Shown here: positions 43,144-51,464 of the stretch, one piece after another
Layout: each line of letters opens with the position of its first letter
How positions within the stretch are numbered: the first letter of the stretch is position 1
Source: UBA11524 sp045591175
GTDB lineage: Bacteria > Bacillota > Clostridia > Christensenellales > Aristaeellaceae
Assembly (NCBI GenBank): GCA_045591175.1
Contig: JAZNSI010000057.1
Span: forward strand, 15,939 to 79,938
DNA: 64,000 nucleotides
Reading direction: 5' to 3'
The notes under the pieces: generated by a model
The model's input: only the letters and a program-made list of their open reading frames with translations
What the model was told of the DNA's origin: nothing
Databases searched by the model: none
Made by a program: the position numbers and the translations under genes

Positions 43144-44154
43144 ATGATCGAACTGAAGAACATCGTCGTCAAGTTCGGCGACTTTGAAGCACTCCACGAT
43201 ATCAATGTGGAGGTCAAGGAGGGTGAATTCTTTACCTTCCTGGGCCCCTCCGGCTGCGGAAAAACCACCACGCTGCGCACCATCACCGGCTTTATCGACC
43301 CGGTGGAGGGCACTGTCAACGTGAATGGTGAGGATATTACCCATGTGCCGATCGAGAAGCGCAATATTGGCATCGTGTTCCAGTCCTACGCGCTGTTCCC
43401 GACGATGACGGTGTACGACAACATCGCCTTCGGCCTGAAGGTGAAGAAGCTCAAGAAGCAGGAGATCGACGAGAAGGTCCGCACCATTGCTAGGAAGGTC
43501 GACCTTTCCGACGAGCAGCTGAAGAAGGCAGTCTCCCAGCTTTCCGGCGGCCAGCAGCAGCGCGTGGCCATTGCCCGTGCGCTGGTGACCGGCCCCGCCA
43601 TCATCTGCATGGACGAGCCGCTGTCCAACCTGGACGCCAAGCTCCGCGTGCAGCTGCGCAACGAGCTGAAGAAGATGCAGAAGGATTTCGGCATCACCAC
43701 CATCTACGTCACCCATGACCAGGAGGAGGCGCTGACCCTTTCCGACCGCATCGCCGTGTTCAACAAGGGCTATATTGAGCAGATCGGTACGCCCAACGAG
43801 GTTTACAACCACTCCCAGACGGAGTTTGTGTGCAACTTCATTGGTGATATCAACCGCATCGAGCCGGAACTGGCGGCAAAGATGGGCCTGTCCGAACTGG
43901 AGAATCACTTCATCCGTCTGGAACGCCTGCGGGTGAATCAGCCTCAGGCGGATGGCGAGTATGTGCTGGACGGCACGGTGGAAAGCCGCGAGTACTACGG
44001 CCTGTACATCAAGTATTACATCCACGTCGGCAGCCAGGTGCTCAAGGTAATCGAGAAGAACGACGGCGTGAACATCTACGAGGCGGGTCAGCAGGTGAAG
44101 GTGGGCCTCAGCCTCCGCGACGTGATGAGCTATCCCGCGGCAGACGCGGAGTAA
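43144..44154 (+). CDS. ABC transporter ATPase (PotA/FbpC type)
   Basis: ATG 43144 (MIELKNIVVKFGDFEALHDI), ten bases after AAGGGAG, is the natural start; the frame is open further upstream only by chance. In 336 residues it has Walker A GPSGCGKTT (34-42), the Q-loop FQSYALFPTMTVYDNIAFGL, the signature LSGGQQQRVAIARAL (about 134), Walker B ICMDEPLSNLD (about 154) and the H-loop VTHDQEEAL. A C-terminal TOBE-like beta domain follows. It powers uptake through the fused permease next door, 12 bases away. Confidence 0.95.
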   Translation: MIELKNIVVKFGDFEALHDINVEVKEGEFFTFLGPSGCGKTTTLRTITGFIDPVEGTVNVNGEDITHVPIEKRNIGIVFQSYALFPTMTVYDNIAFGLKVKKLKKQEIDEKVRTIARKVDLSDEQLKKAVSQLSGGQQQRVAIARALVTGPAIICMDEPLSNLDAKLRVQLRNELKKMQKDFGITTIYVTHDQEEALTLSDRIAVFNKGYIEQIGTPNEVYNHSQTEFVCNFIGDINRIEPELAAKMGLSELENHFIRLERLRVNQPQADGEYVLDGTVESREYYGLYIKYYIHVGSQVLKVIEKNDGVNIYEAGQQVKVGLSLRDVMSYPAADAE

Positions 44155-44166
44155 GGAGGGCTGCTG

Positions 44167-46080
44167 ATGTCAACGATCAAGGCGCCTCCCCGCAAACTGA
44201 ATCTATCCCTCCTGTGGAAGGTGTTCGGCACGGCGTTCTTTGTGTACCTGTTCTTCGGCTTCATGCTGCTGCCCTGCCTGAACACCCTGACGCAGATCTT
44301 CACCGCCAACAAGGAGGATCCGCTGGCGGTCATCAAGTTCTTCTTTGCGGGCAATATGCCCTCCTTTGTGTGGAATTCTTTGAAGCTGGCGCTGGCGCTG
44401 GTCGTCACGGTCAATGTGGTGGGTGTTTCCATCGTGCTGCTGACGGAGTATTTCGACATCAAGGGCGCGAAGATCCTCCGCCTGGGCTATATGACCACGC
44501 TGATCTATTCCGGTGTGGCGCTGGTGACGGGCTATCTGTTCCTGTATGACAGCGATGGCATCATCACCACCTGGCTGGCGAACCTGTTCCCGAATATGAA
44601 CAAGAGCTGGTTCACCGGCTTCAACGCGGTGCTGTTCACGATGACCTTTGCCTGTACGTCGAACCACGCGCTGTTTCTGCGCAACGCCATCCGCGGCATT
44701 GACTACAACACGGTGGAAGCAGCCCGCAACATGGGCGCCAGCCCCTTCCGCGTGCTGCTGAAGGTCGTGTTCCCCACGCTGATCCCCACTATGTTCAGCC
44801 TGACGGTCATGACCTTCATTACGGGTCTGTGCGCCATGTCCGCGCCGACGCTGCTGGGCTTTAACTCCATCAACCCGGAGATCGTCCGTCTGGCTGGTTC
44901 CTCCGTGGCGGATGAAGCCTTCCCCCAGGCCCGCGCGGCGCTGCTGTCCATCATCCTGGCGCTGTTTACCATCATCCTGCTGACGGTGCTCTCCTCCTAC
45001 GAGCGCAAGGGCCATTACCTCTCCGTCAGCAAGACGAAGGCCAAGCTGGTCAAGCAGAAGATCACCAATCCCGTGGCGAATGTGTTTGCCCATATCTACG
45101 CGTATGTGCTGTGGATCATTTACATGACCCCCGTGGTGATGATCGTGATCTTCGCATTCCAGAATTATTCCGCCATCCGACTGAAGAAGTTCAGCTTTGA
45201 CAGCCTGACCCTGGTCAACTTCTTCGGCAAGGAGGATTATCAGTACCTGACCAGCCGCGGCAAGATGAAGACCCGCGTGGGACAGATTTCCGGCGTGTTC
45301 TCCAATGATGACACCCTGGGCGGCATCCAGACTTCCTTCATCCTGTCCGCGCTGGCGGCAGCGCTGGCCTGCGTGATCGTGGTGGTGGCGGTCAACTACA
45401 TTTTCAAGCACAAGAACAGGCTGCGCTCCACTGTGCTGGAGTACTCGCTGCTCTTCCCCTGGCTGCTGCCGACCATCCTCATCTGCTACTCCTACCGTAC
45501 CTACTTCAACTCCACCGACGTGTGGTATGTGCTGGGGGAGAACCTCTACTACCGGGAAAATGTGCGGATGTTGATCGTCATAGCCTACACGGTGGTGAAG
45601 CTGCCATTTGCACTGCGAATGATCAAGGCGTCCTTCTATGCCATAGACGAGGAATTGGAGGACGCGGCGAAAAACCTGGGCGCCAGCGAGTGGCGAACAT
45701 TCATGAAGGTGAAGCTGCCCATTATCCTGCCCAGCGTGCTGGCGGTGTTCGCGCTGAACTTCAATGCGCTGTTCACCGAATATGACATGGGTGCGACCTT
45801 CCAGTCCAGCTATGGCAAGACCTACGCCATGGTCATCCAGAACATGTGCGCAGAGGAAGGCCGTGACGGCTACAACGTCAATGCCACCGGCCGACGGAAT
45901 GCCTCGACGGTGTTCATCATGGCGGTCAGCGGACTGATCCTCTACCTGGTGTACGGCGTGGGCGCCCGCGACCTGGGCGAACGTCTTGAGGCAAAGGAAC
46001 GCCGCCGACGCATGTACCAGAAGGTCACCGCGGTGTTCAAGCCCCACAAGGCAAAACCGGAATATCACATGCGGCCGTAA
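44167..46080 (+). CDS. double-length ABC transporter permease (FbpB/SfuB-like)
   Basis: At 637 residues this permease is two binding-protein-dependent transport modules in one chain. Each carries the EAA loop that contacts the ATPase: EAARNMGASPFRVLLKVVFPTLIP (about residue 184) and EDAAKNLGASEWRTFMKVKLPIILP (about residue 498). About 12 hydrophobic segments are visible. Such fused permeases are characteristic of iron(III) and related importers. The EAA glycine is conserved in both halves, so both should be functional. ATG 44167 follows AAGGAGGGC. Confidence 0.93.
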   Translation: MSTIKAPPRKLNLSLLWKVFGTAFFVYLFFGFMLLPCLNTLTQIFTANKEDPLAVIKFFFAGNMPSFVWNSLKLALALVVTVNVVGVSIVLLTEYFDIKGAKILRLGYMTTLIYSGVALVTGYLFLYDSDGIITTWLANLFPNMNKSWFTGFNAVLFTMTFACTSNHALFLRNAIRGIDYNTVEAARNMGASPFRVLLKVVFPTLIPTMFSLTVMTFITGLCAMSAPTLLGFNSINPEIVRLAGSSVADEAFPQARAALLSIILALFTIILLTVLSSYERKGHYLSVSKTKAKLVKQKITNPVANVFAHIYAYVLWIIYMTPVVMIVIFAFQNYSAIRLKKFSFDSLTLVNFFGKEDYQYLTSRGKMKTRVGQISGVFSNDDTLGGIQTSFILSALAAALACVIVVVAVNYIFKHKNRLRSTVLEYSLLFPWLLPTILICYSYRTYFNSTDVWYVLGENLYYRENVRMLIVIAYTVVKLPFALRMIKASFYAIDEELEDAAKNLGASEWRTFMKVKLPIILPSVLAVFALNFNALFTEYDMGATFQSSYGKTYAMVIQNMCAEEGRDGYNVNATGRRNASTVFIMAVSGLILYLVYGVGARDLGERLEAKERRRRMYQKVTAVFKPHKAKPEYHMRP

Positions 46081-46087
46081 GCCGCAA

Positions 46088-46121
46088 AAATCCCCCGGCC
46101 AGTACGGTCGGGGGACATTTT
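46088..46121. terminator. bidirectional terminator
   Basis: TCCCCCGGCC and GGTCGGGGGA form a 10-bp stem (one G-T pair) at 46091-46115 between convergent genes. The - strand side ends in ATTTTTG and the + strand side in CATTTTATG, so it can serve both the permease and the peroxiredoxin genes. Confidence 0.8.
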
Positions 46122-46128
46122 ATGCTGC

Positions 46129-46587
46129 TTATTCGCCCAGCAAAGCAAGGATCTCGGCGGCGTTGGTGTCAGGCTTGACCTTGGGCATCACATGAGCGAT
46201 CATGCCGTTTTCATCAATGATGAAGGTGGTGCGCACCACGCCCATGCTGGTTTTGCCGCACATCTTCTTCTCCTGCCAGACGCCGTAGGGCTCAATGGCA
46301 AGGCGGTCAGGGTCGGAGAGAAGGATGAAGGGCAGGCTGTACTTCTCCGCGAATTTCACATGGGAAGCCACGGAATCCTTGCTGACGCCGATGACGGCGA
46401 TATCCTTCTCCCGGAAGGCGGCGTAGCTGTCCGCAAAGGCACAGGCCTGGCGGGTGCAGCCGGGGGTGTTGTCCTTGGGGTAGAAGTACAAAACGACTTT
46501 GCGGCCCAGAAAATCCGACAGGCGGATCTCCTCGCCGTGCTGGTTCATCAGGGTGAAATCAGGGGCCTTCATACCGGTTGCAAGCAT
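46129..46587 (-). CDS. bcp: thioredoxin-dependent peroxiredoxin (BCP/PrxQ type)
   Basis: I choose the ATG at 46587 (MLATGMKAPDFTLMNQ), seven bases after GGAGG; the longer open frame adds non-homologous residues. The 152-residue protein has the PKDNTPGCTRQAC motif with peroxidatic Cys44 and resolving Cys49, the PrxQ/BCP spacing, then GVSKDSVASHVKFAEKYSLPF. It reduces hydroperoxides with thioredoxin electrons in the cytosol, useful for oxygen tolerance of an anaerobe. It may be co-transcribed with the DUF2200 gene 60 bases upstream. Confidence 0.95.
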   Translation of the reverse strand: MLATGMKAPDFTLMNQHGEEIRLSDFLGRKVVLYFYPKDNTPGCTRQACAFADSYAAFREKDIAVIGVSKDSVASHVKFAEKYSLPFILLSDPDRLAIEPYGVWQEKKMCGKTSMGVVRTTFIIDENGMIAHVMPKVKPDTNAAEILALLGE

Positions 46588-46647
46588 GGCTGTTACCTCC
46601 GTGAGAATGTTTTCACGATATGTATACCCGATATTCTGCAAAGTGAA

Positions 46648-46998
46648 TCAGCTGCGGAGGATTTTCTCCAGCGGCCAGCCCTTTGCCAGCTCGTCCACCA
46701 GCTTGTCCAACCGGCGGAGCTCCAGCATGCGTGGATCTTCGATGTCGGCCAGCTTCACGCCGCAGACAGAGCCTGTGATCTTCGTGCGGAGGGGATTTAT
46801 CTGGGGCGCGCCGTCGAGAAATTCTCCGTAGGTGGCGGCGGAGTCGAGCAGCGCATCCAGCTGCATGGTGGAATAGCCGGTCAGCCAGGTGGTGACAGCG
46901 AAGACTTCTTCGCGGGTGCGGCCCTTGCGTTCAGCCTTGGCGATCAGCAATGGAAATACCTTGGCAAAGGGCATGGCGAATACTCTATCATTGCTCAT
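46648..46998 (-). CDS. DUF2200 family protein
   Basis: The 116-residue protein reads MSNDRVFAMPFAKVFPLLIAKAERKGRTREEV with ITGSVCGVKLADIEDPRM and a LDKLVDELAKG C-terminus, which I recognise as DUF2200. The family is small, cytosolic and uncharacterised. GGAGCTGCC precedes the start. It lies upstream of the peroxiredoxin gene on the same strand and diverges from the GH10 gene. Confidence 0.85.
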   Translation of the reverse strand: MSNDRVFAMPFAKVFPLLIAKAERKGRTREEVFAVTTWLTGYSTMQLDALLDSAATYGEFLDGAPQINPLRTKITGSVCGVKLADIEDPRMLELRRLDKLVDELAKGWPLEKILRS

Positions 46999-47100
46999 AG
47001 CGGCAGCTCCTTGGTCGTGGTTGCAGAGGTATTCGTCGCCGGGCGGGGGGAGTCCTGCCGGTGTGGGTGCCGGATGGGAAAAATTCTGCGAAAATAACCA

Positions 47101-47129
47101 TTTACTTCCCGGCGAAAACCCAGTATAAT
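47101..47129 (+). promoter_or_regulatory. sigma-A-type promoter of the GH10 gene
   Basis: TTTACT (47101-47106) and TATAAT (47124-47129) have 17-base spacing, 31 bases before the ATG. Confidence 0.75.
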
Positions 47130-47159
47130 GGTGAAAATGATATTATGGAGGTATTCCAT

Positions 47160-48425
47160 ATGGATAAGCTCAACCATCGTAAAGCGAAAAAGGCCATCCG
47201 CCTGACGGACGCGCAGGGCAAGCCCGTGGCGGGCCAGACGGTGCGGTGCAAGCTGGTGAATCATGAATTTCTCTTTGGCTGCGGCGCCTTTGAATCCCTG
47301 CCTTATGCGAATATCTGCCTGCCCGGCGGCGTGACGCCTCCCGCGGGCATGCATGGCCATAAGCCGGATCCTGCTCGCCTGGAGGACCGTATGGCCAAGT
47401 GGCTCGGCCTGTTCAACTACGGCACGCTGCCCTTCTATTGGGGCCGCTTCGAGCCCGAAGAGGGCAAGCCCCGCACGGAAGAGTATCTGCGTGCGTCGGA
47501 GTTCCTGCGCAGCAAGGACGTGGCCGTCAAGGGCCATCCTCTGTGCTGGCAGACTGCGGGTGCCCAGTGGCTGCTGCAGTATGACAACGACACCATCCTG
47601 CGCAAGCAGCTGGAGCGCATCTACCGTGATGTGCGGGACTTCAAGGGCCTGGTGGATATGTGGGACGTGATCAACGAAGTGGTCATCATGCCCATTTACG
47701 ACAAGTATGACAACGCCGCCACCCGTCTGTGCAAGATGCTGGGCCGGGTGAAGCTGATCAAGACGGTCTTTGACGCTGCGCACGAAACGAATCCTGATGC
47801 GCAGCTGCTGCTCAACGACTTCAACCTGTCCACCAATTACGAGATCCTGATCGACGGCTGCCTCAACGCCGGCACGCCCATTCACACCATTGGATTGCAG
47901 TCCCACCAGCACCAGGGCATCTGGGGCCGGGAGAAGGCGGATGCGATCCTGGCGCGCTTTGAGCACTTCGGGCTGCCCCTCCACTTCACCGAGAACACTA
48001 TCGTGGCCGGTCCCCTGGTGGCCCCGGAAATCGACGACCTGCAGGACGCTCACTACGATGACGACGCTGCCACCCCCGAATATGAGGCCATGCAGGCGGA
48101 AGCACTGGTGGATATGTACCGCAACCTCTTCGAGAATCATCCGCTGGTGACGGCGATCACCAACTGGGATTTCGGCGACGGCGCCTGGCTGAACGCGCCC
48201 AGCGGCGTCATCCGCAAGGATGGCTCCCTCAAGCCCAGCTATCATGCCCTGCATGACCTCATCCACCGCGAGTGGTCCACCGACGTGACCCTCTGCACGG
48301 ATGAGAACGGCGTGATCGAGCTGGAAGGCTTCAAGGGCAAGTACCAGCTGGACTGCGGCGCGCTGCAGGGGAAGGTGACGCTGACTGCCGGCGCAGAGGG
48401 CTGCGAAACTGTCGTGATGCAGTAA
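47160..48425 (+). CDS. GH10 family endo-1,4-beta-xylanase-like enzyme, no signal peptide
   Basis: ATG 47160 (MDKLNHRKAKKAIRL) follows GGAGG by 8 bases. The protein of 421 residues starts with a short beta segment (VAGQTVRCKL), then the GH10 barrel: WGRFEP, GHPLCWQ, WDVINEVV with acid/base Glu173, and LHFTENTI with nucleophile Glu278, then WDFGDGAW. A small beta-rich tail follows (FKGKYQLDCGALQGKVTL). No signal peptide is seen, so it probably acts on imported xylo-oligosaccharides in the cytoplasm. It is monocistronic, between its own promoter and terminator. Confidence 0.9.
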   Translation: MDKLNHRKAKKAIRLTDAQGKPVAGQTVRCKLVNHEFLFGCGAFESLPYANICLPGGVTPPAGMHGHKPDPARLEDRMAKWLGLFNYGTLPFYWGRFEPEEGKPRTEEYLRASEFLRSKDVAVKGHPLCWQTAGAQWLLQYDNDTILRKQLERIYRDVRDFKGLVDMWDVINEVVIMPIYDKYDNAATRLCKMLGRVKLIKTVFDAAHETNPDAQLLLNDFNLSTNYEILIDGCLNAGTPIHTIGLQSHQHQGIWGREKADAILARFEHFGLPLHFTENTIVAGPLVAPEIDDLQDAHYDDDAATPEYEAMQAEALVDMYRNLFENHPLVTAITNWDFGDGAWLNAPSGVIRKDGSLKPSYHALHDLIHREWSTDVTLCTDENGVIELEGFKGKYQLDCGALQGKVTLTAGAEGCETVVMQ

Positions 48426-48454
48426 GCGGCGCAATCGATTGGAAATAGCACAAT

Positions 48455-48492
48455 GCCCGCGCGGCCTCCGGAAAGGCTGCGCGGGCGTTTTG
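48455..48492 (+). terminator. terminator of the GH10 gene
   Basis: GCCCGCGCGGCC and GGCTGCGCGGGC pair (one G-T) followed by GTTTT. Confidence 0.85.
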
Positions 48493-48511
48493 TATGGGAG
48501 AGGGGATAAAG

Positions 48512-48545
48512 AAAAAGCTCGGCACATTGTGTTCCGAGCTTTTTC
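48512..48545. terminator. terminator hairpin immediately left of the left att-like repeat
   Basis: AAAAAGCTCGG and CCGAGCTTTTT form a perfect 11-bp stem usable on both strands. It lies next to the truncated tRNA copy. It was probably the original terminator of the tRNA transcript before the insertion. Confidence 0.8.
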
Positions 48546-48594
48546 GTGTGGCTCAAATAGGATTCGAACCTATGACCTGCCGGGTATGAACCGG
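48545..48594. repeat. 50-bp direct repeat, left copy (att-like)
   Basis: Identical over 50 bases to 51180-51229 (offset 2635). It contains the 3' 46 bases of the tRNA-Met gene, from the anticodon arm to the discriminator base. Identity stops sharply at both ends. Confidence 0.92.
48549..48594 (-). pseudogene. truncated tRNA-Met copy (3' part only)
   Basis: The T arm (GGTTCGAATCC), 3' acceptor strand and anticodon loop of the tRNA at 51184-51257 are repeated exactly, but the D arm and 5' acceptor strand are missing. It cannot make a functional tRNA. Such a remnant is the usual footprint of site-specific insertion at a tRNA 3' end. Confidence 0.85.
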
Positions 48595-48621
48595 TAAGCA
48601 CAGATGAGGGGACAATGTCGA

Positions 48622-50817
48622 TCAGTCATTCAGCCATGAATAGTCGTCCACCGCTCCACCTACATATTCATATTGCTGGCTGTTTTCAATAGCCCAGGTT
48701 TCGGCATAGGTGTTGCTGTAAACAGAGAATACCACATTGTCATCAAAGGCATCAGGAGCAATGAATTTAATTTGCGAACCAAGTTCCAGCTGCTTGATTG
48801 AGGAGCAGGAAAGCGCCTTGGATTCAATCCTTGTAACGGATGCAGGGATTTCCGAAAGTGTGAAATTTCTGCACTCATTGAAAACCGCTTCATTCAAGAC
48901 GGTGAATTCATCGCTGAAGGACGGAGTATCCTTGATATAGCTCTTTTCGAAGGCGGATGCACCCAATCCGGCAATCTGAGCATTGGTCCCAAGGGTGACC
49001 GTATCCACTTCTTTAAATGCATTCGCACCGATCACGAGGGGACAACTGTTACCTGTCAAAGTTACATTCACGTAGAAAGAAGGATCGGCCAGGTTCTTAT
49101 GCATGTTCCAGCCTGCGTAACGACCGTTGCTTTGGTCAAAGACGCCGTCTTCAATGATGCCATCCAAAGACGCTGTGTTCAAGGTGATTGTCAAAGTGCC
49201 CGAATAATAGTAGTAACGGAATTGTCCGTCGGAAGGGGAGAATTTGCCTGTTACGCTACAGTAACCGCCATGGCCTTCATCGTGTACCCAATGGATGTCA
49301 GCAAATGCTCGCTTTCCCAAATGACGAAGTGAAGCAGGAAGAACGATGGAGAATGTCTTGGAGTAATCATCGTGGCATCTGCTATGGCTGCACGGATAGT
49401 ATTGCAAATAGGTTCCCATGATGTCCAACCCGGCGAAGGCTTCCTCACCGATGAATTCAATGTTGCTGCCGAATGAAATCTCACTGACAGCGCCGAAGTT
49501 ACGGAAGGCACGGTCGCCGATTGTAACCAGAGAATCCGGCAGTTTCAACGCAGCTCGCCCCAAACTGGCGTTGTTGAAAGCGTCGGTACCGATCTTCTGA
49601 AGACCAGTGCCAAAGGAGATAGAGGAAAAATGCGCCTTTTCGAAGGCTCTGTCGCCGATTTCAATGACACTATCGGGAATGACGATGCTGGTAAACGTGC
49701 GTGCGCGGCAAGCGTCTGCACTGATGGATTTAATTCCAGCGGGAATCGAAAGGGCGCCGGATTTGCCAAAGAGGAGGGACTTTGCTTTCTTGTCGAACAG
49801 ATTACCATCAATGGAGGCCAGGTATTCATTCTTGGAATCGACGGTAAACGTCACATTTTTGAAGGCGCTGAAGGCTTTTACCTGGACGGATGAGATCGTC
49901 TCAGGCAGGATGATGTTGCTCAGTTCATCATAGCCTTTTCCGAAGCCATCAATGGCTGTGATTTTGACGCCATTCACTTCGGAATTCACTTTAACCGTCT
50001 TTGCGGTTCCGGTATAGGCGGTTATCGTAGCTTCACCACCGGCAATCTTGTATGTGAAATCGCCTTCGGTGATCGTAGTGATTGCATCCTGAGCATCAGA
50101 TGCTTCTGCTTCGGTGCCCGGAGTGCTGGTTTTGACGGAACTGAACGTCATGCCAGCAGCCAAGGCAGCCTCGAAATCTTCAGGCGTAAGAACGGTATAG
50201 CAGATTGTAACGTAGTCATCACCGCCGATATTCATGACAGAACCCATAAAATTCATAAATACTGTCATTTCGATATTTGTGACAGTCAGAAGGATTCCGG
50301 TGTCATTATACACAAACAAATACTCAATAGCGTTATTTGTCGCTGTATCTACTCTGCCGGACGAGGTCGTGGAAGAGCGAACTCGGCCGCTTAGGTCGAT
50401 GTCCCAAGCGTAGTCTCCCTTTGGAGCGAACAGGTTTCTATCGGACATTCTGGCGATCGGCTCACCATACATTTCGAGCAAAATCGCTTCAATGTCAGAA
50501 AACATGGGACCGTCTTCACCGTATGTAAAGTTACAGCCGATTTGATTCACTACTCCGCCTTTCGGCCAAAGATACATAACGGTCGTATCGTCAAATCCCC
50601 AAATGGAATCGTTGAAGGAAACACCATCCGAATAGACGGAAGCGTCTGCGTGGATGGCTTTTACTGCGTTTGCAGCACTTGTGTGGTCCATGCCAAAAGT
50701 AACATCCGCAATCAAGCCTGGGATATCAAGCAACTGAGAAGATGCAGTCGCATGTGCGCTTGTTGTAATCAAGAGCAAAGCAAGTACAAGCAGCATGACT
50801 TTCTGGATTCTCTTCAT
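48622..50817 (-). CDS. BspA-like leucine-rich-repeat secreted protein
   Basis: The 731-residue protein begins with a clear Sec signal (MKRIQKVMLLVLALLLITTSAHA) after AGGAGG. Residues about 30-240 form a domain I do not recognise (GLIADVTFGMDHTSAANAVKAI...). From about residue 265, BspA/LRR_5-type repeats follow (ITAIDGFGKGYDELSNIILPETI, SIVIPDSVIEIGDRAFEKA, LPDSLVTIGDRAF), interrupted by a Cys/His/Tyr-rich loop. BspA-type repeats mediate adhesion in oral and gut bacteria. No anchor motif is seen, so it is probably secreted or loosely bound. It is the only gene in the tRNA-bounded element, and its base composition is more AT-rich than its neighbours. Confidence 0.88.
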   Translation of the reverse strand: MKRIQKVMLLVLALLLITTSAHATASSQLLDIPGLIADVTFGMDHTSAANAVKAIHADASVYSDGVSFNDSIWGFDDTTVMYLWPKGGVVNQIGCNFTYGEDGPMFSDIEAILLEMYGEPIARMSDRNLFAPKGDYAWDIDLSGRVRSSTTSSGRVDTATNNAIEYLFVYNDTGILLTVTNIEMTVFMNFMGSVMNIGGDDYVTICYTVLTPEDFEAALAAGMTFSSVKTSTPGTEAEASDAQDAITTITEGDFTYKIAGGEATITAYTGTAKTVKVNSEVNGVKITAIDGFGKGYDELSNIILPETISSVQVKAFSAFKNVTFTVDSKNEYLASIDGNLFDKKAKSLLFGKSGALSIPAGIKSISADACRARTFTSIVIPDSVIEIGDRAFEKAHFSSISFGTGLQKIGTDAFNNASLGRAALKLPDSLVTIGDRAFRNFGAVSEISFGSNIEFIGEEAFAGLDIMGTYLQYYPCSHSRCHDDYSKTFSIVLPASLRHLGKRAFADIHWVHDEGHGGYCSVTGKFSPSDGQFRYYYYSGTLTITLNTASLDGIIEDGVFDQSNGRYAGWNMHKNLADPSFYVNVTLTGNSCPLVIGANAFKEVDTVTLGTNAQIAGLGASAFEKSYIKDTPSFSDEFTVLNEAVFNECRNFTLSEIPASVTRIESKALSCSSIKQLELGSQIKFIAPDAFDDNVVFSVYSNTYAETWAIENSQQYEYVGGAVDDYSWLND

Positions 50818-50985
50818 AGTGTTTACGCCTCCTCATGCGTTGTTCATCCAGATGTGAACAGAAGTACAGAAATAGTGTTGCAGACCGGAAACTTCGATGA
50901 ATCGTGCGCTGTGGCGATTTCACAGCACTTTTCATAAGGAACGGCATGCTCGGCTGTATTTTGCCTTTCTCTTCACACTACGGAT

Positions 50986-51014
50986 ATTCTATAGGAGATT
51001 GCCAGTTTTGTCAA
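50986..51014 (-). promoter_or_regulatory. sigma-A-type promoter of the BspA-like gene
   Basis: On the - strand TTGACA (51014-51009) and TAGAAT (50991-50986) are separated by 17 bases. It implies a leader of roughly 160 bases with a GTGCTGTG/CACAGC hairpin. The rest of 50818-51150 contains no gene. Confidence 0.65.
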
Positions 51015-51151
51015 TGCGGCATTTGACCGGGGTGCATGGACAATCCCATTTCTGCCAAACGGAATGGTAGCAGCAATACTGTGTTCACCATGGTTCGTGT
51101 GTCGATTTTACGCAGGGGAAGGAAATCGTTGGGATAAAACTAAAATCCCTT

Positions 51152-51176
51152 GAAACATTGCTGTTCCAAGGGATTT
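51152..51176 (-). terminator. terminator of the tRNA operon
   Basis: AAATCCCTTG and CAAGGGATTT pair across a short loop, just beyond the tRNA 3' end on the - strand. Unlike the left terminator it lies within the inserted segment. Confidence 0.75.
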
Positions 51177-51179
51177 ATG

Positions 51180-51229
51180 CGTGTGGCTCAAATAGGATTC
51201 GAACCTATGACCTGCCGGGTATGAACCGG
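51180..51229. repeat. 50-bp direct repeat, right copy (att-like, inside the intact tRNA)
   Basis: Partner of 48545-48594, with no mismatch over the 50 bases. It forms the 3' part of the intact tRNA gene. Confidence 0.92.
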
Positions 51230-51257
51230 ACGCTCTGGCCAGCTGAGCTATTGAGCC
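51184..51257 (-). tRNA. tRNA-Met (CAT anticodon)
   Basis: On the - strand the 74-base gene folds with acceptor GGCTCAA/TTGAGCC, discriminator A, D stem GCTC/GAGC, anticodon loop TTCATAC and T arm ATAGG-TTCGAAT-CCTAT. The 3' CCA is not encoded. It lacks initiator features, so it is elongator Met, or tRNA-Ile(CAT) if modified by lysidine. The base pair at the top of the anticodon stem is a mismatch. Confidence 0.88.
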
Positions 51258-51260
51258 AAA

Positions 51261-51337
<77 letters not shown>

Positions 51338-51375
51338 TCATGCGTGTCAGCCGGTATCGTGCGGCGACAAGAAAT

Positions 51376-51404
51376 ATAATACACCATCACAGGGGGATTG
51401 TCAA
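51376..51404 (-). promoter_or_regulatory. promoter of the tRNA-Met operon
   Basis: On the - strand TTGACA (51404-51399) and TATTAT (51381-51376) are spaced by 17 bases, about 40 bases before the first tRNA. Confidence 0.85.
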
Positions 51405-51425
51405 CCCCCTAAATTAACTTTTTTG

Positions 51426-51460
51426 AAAAAAGCCGGAAGCTCGCAAGGACGGCTTCCGGC
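51426..51460 (-). terminator. terminator of the SpoVB-like gene
   Basis: GCCGGAAGC and GCTTCCGGC form a 9-bp stem, followed on the - strand by TTTTTTC. Confidence 0.85.
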
Positions 51461-51464
51461 GGGT

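Larger units (their letters stand above)
48595..51229. mobile_element. 2.6-kb tRNA-Met-integrated element carrying one surface-protein gene
   Basis: The 2635-bp interval between equivalent positions of the two 50-bp tRNA repeats behaves like a tRNA-targeted insertion that restored the tRNA gene. It contains a single gene (48622-50817), its own promoter and a terminator. No recombinase is visible within it, so mobility would need help in trans, or an integrase has been lost. The evidence is the repeat structure; movement itself is inferred. Confidence 0.65.

Noticed and set aside
41845..46080. Naming the ABC importer as an iron(III) transporter
   Set aside because: The fused permease favours that family, but the binding-protein ligand residues cannot be assigned by eye and no iron-responsive operator is visible.
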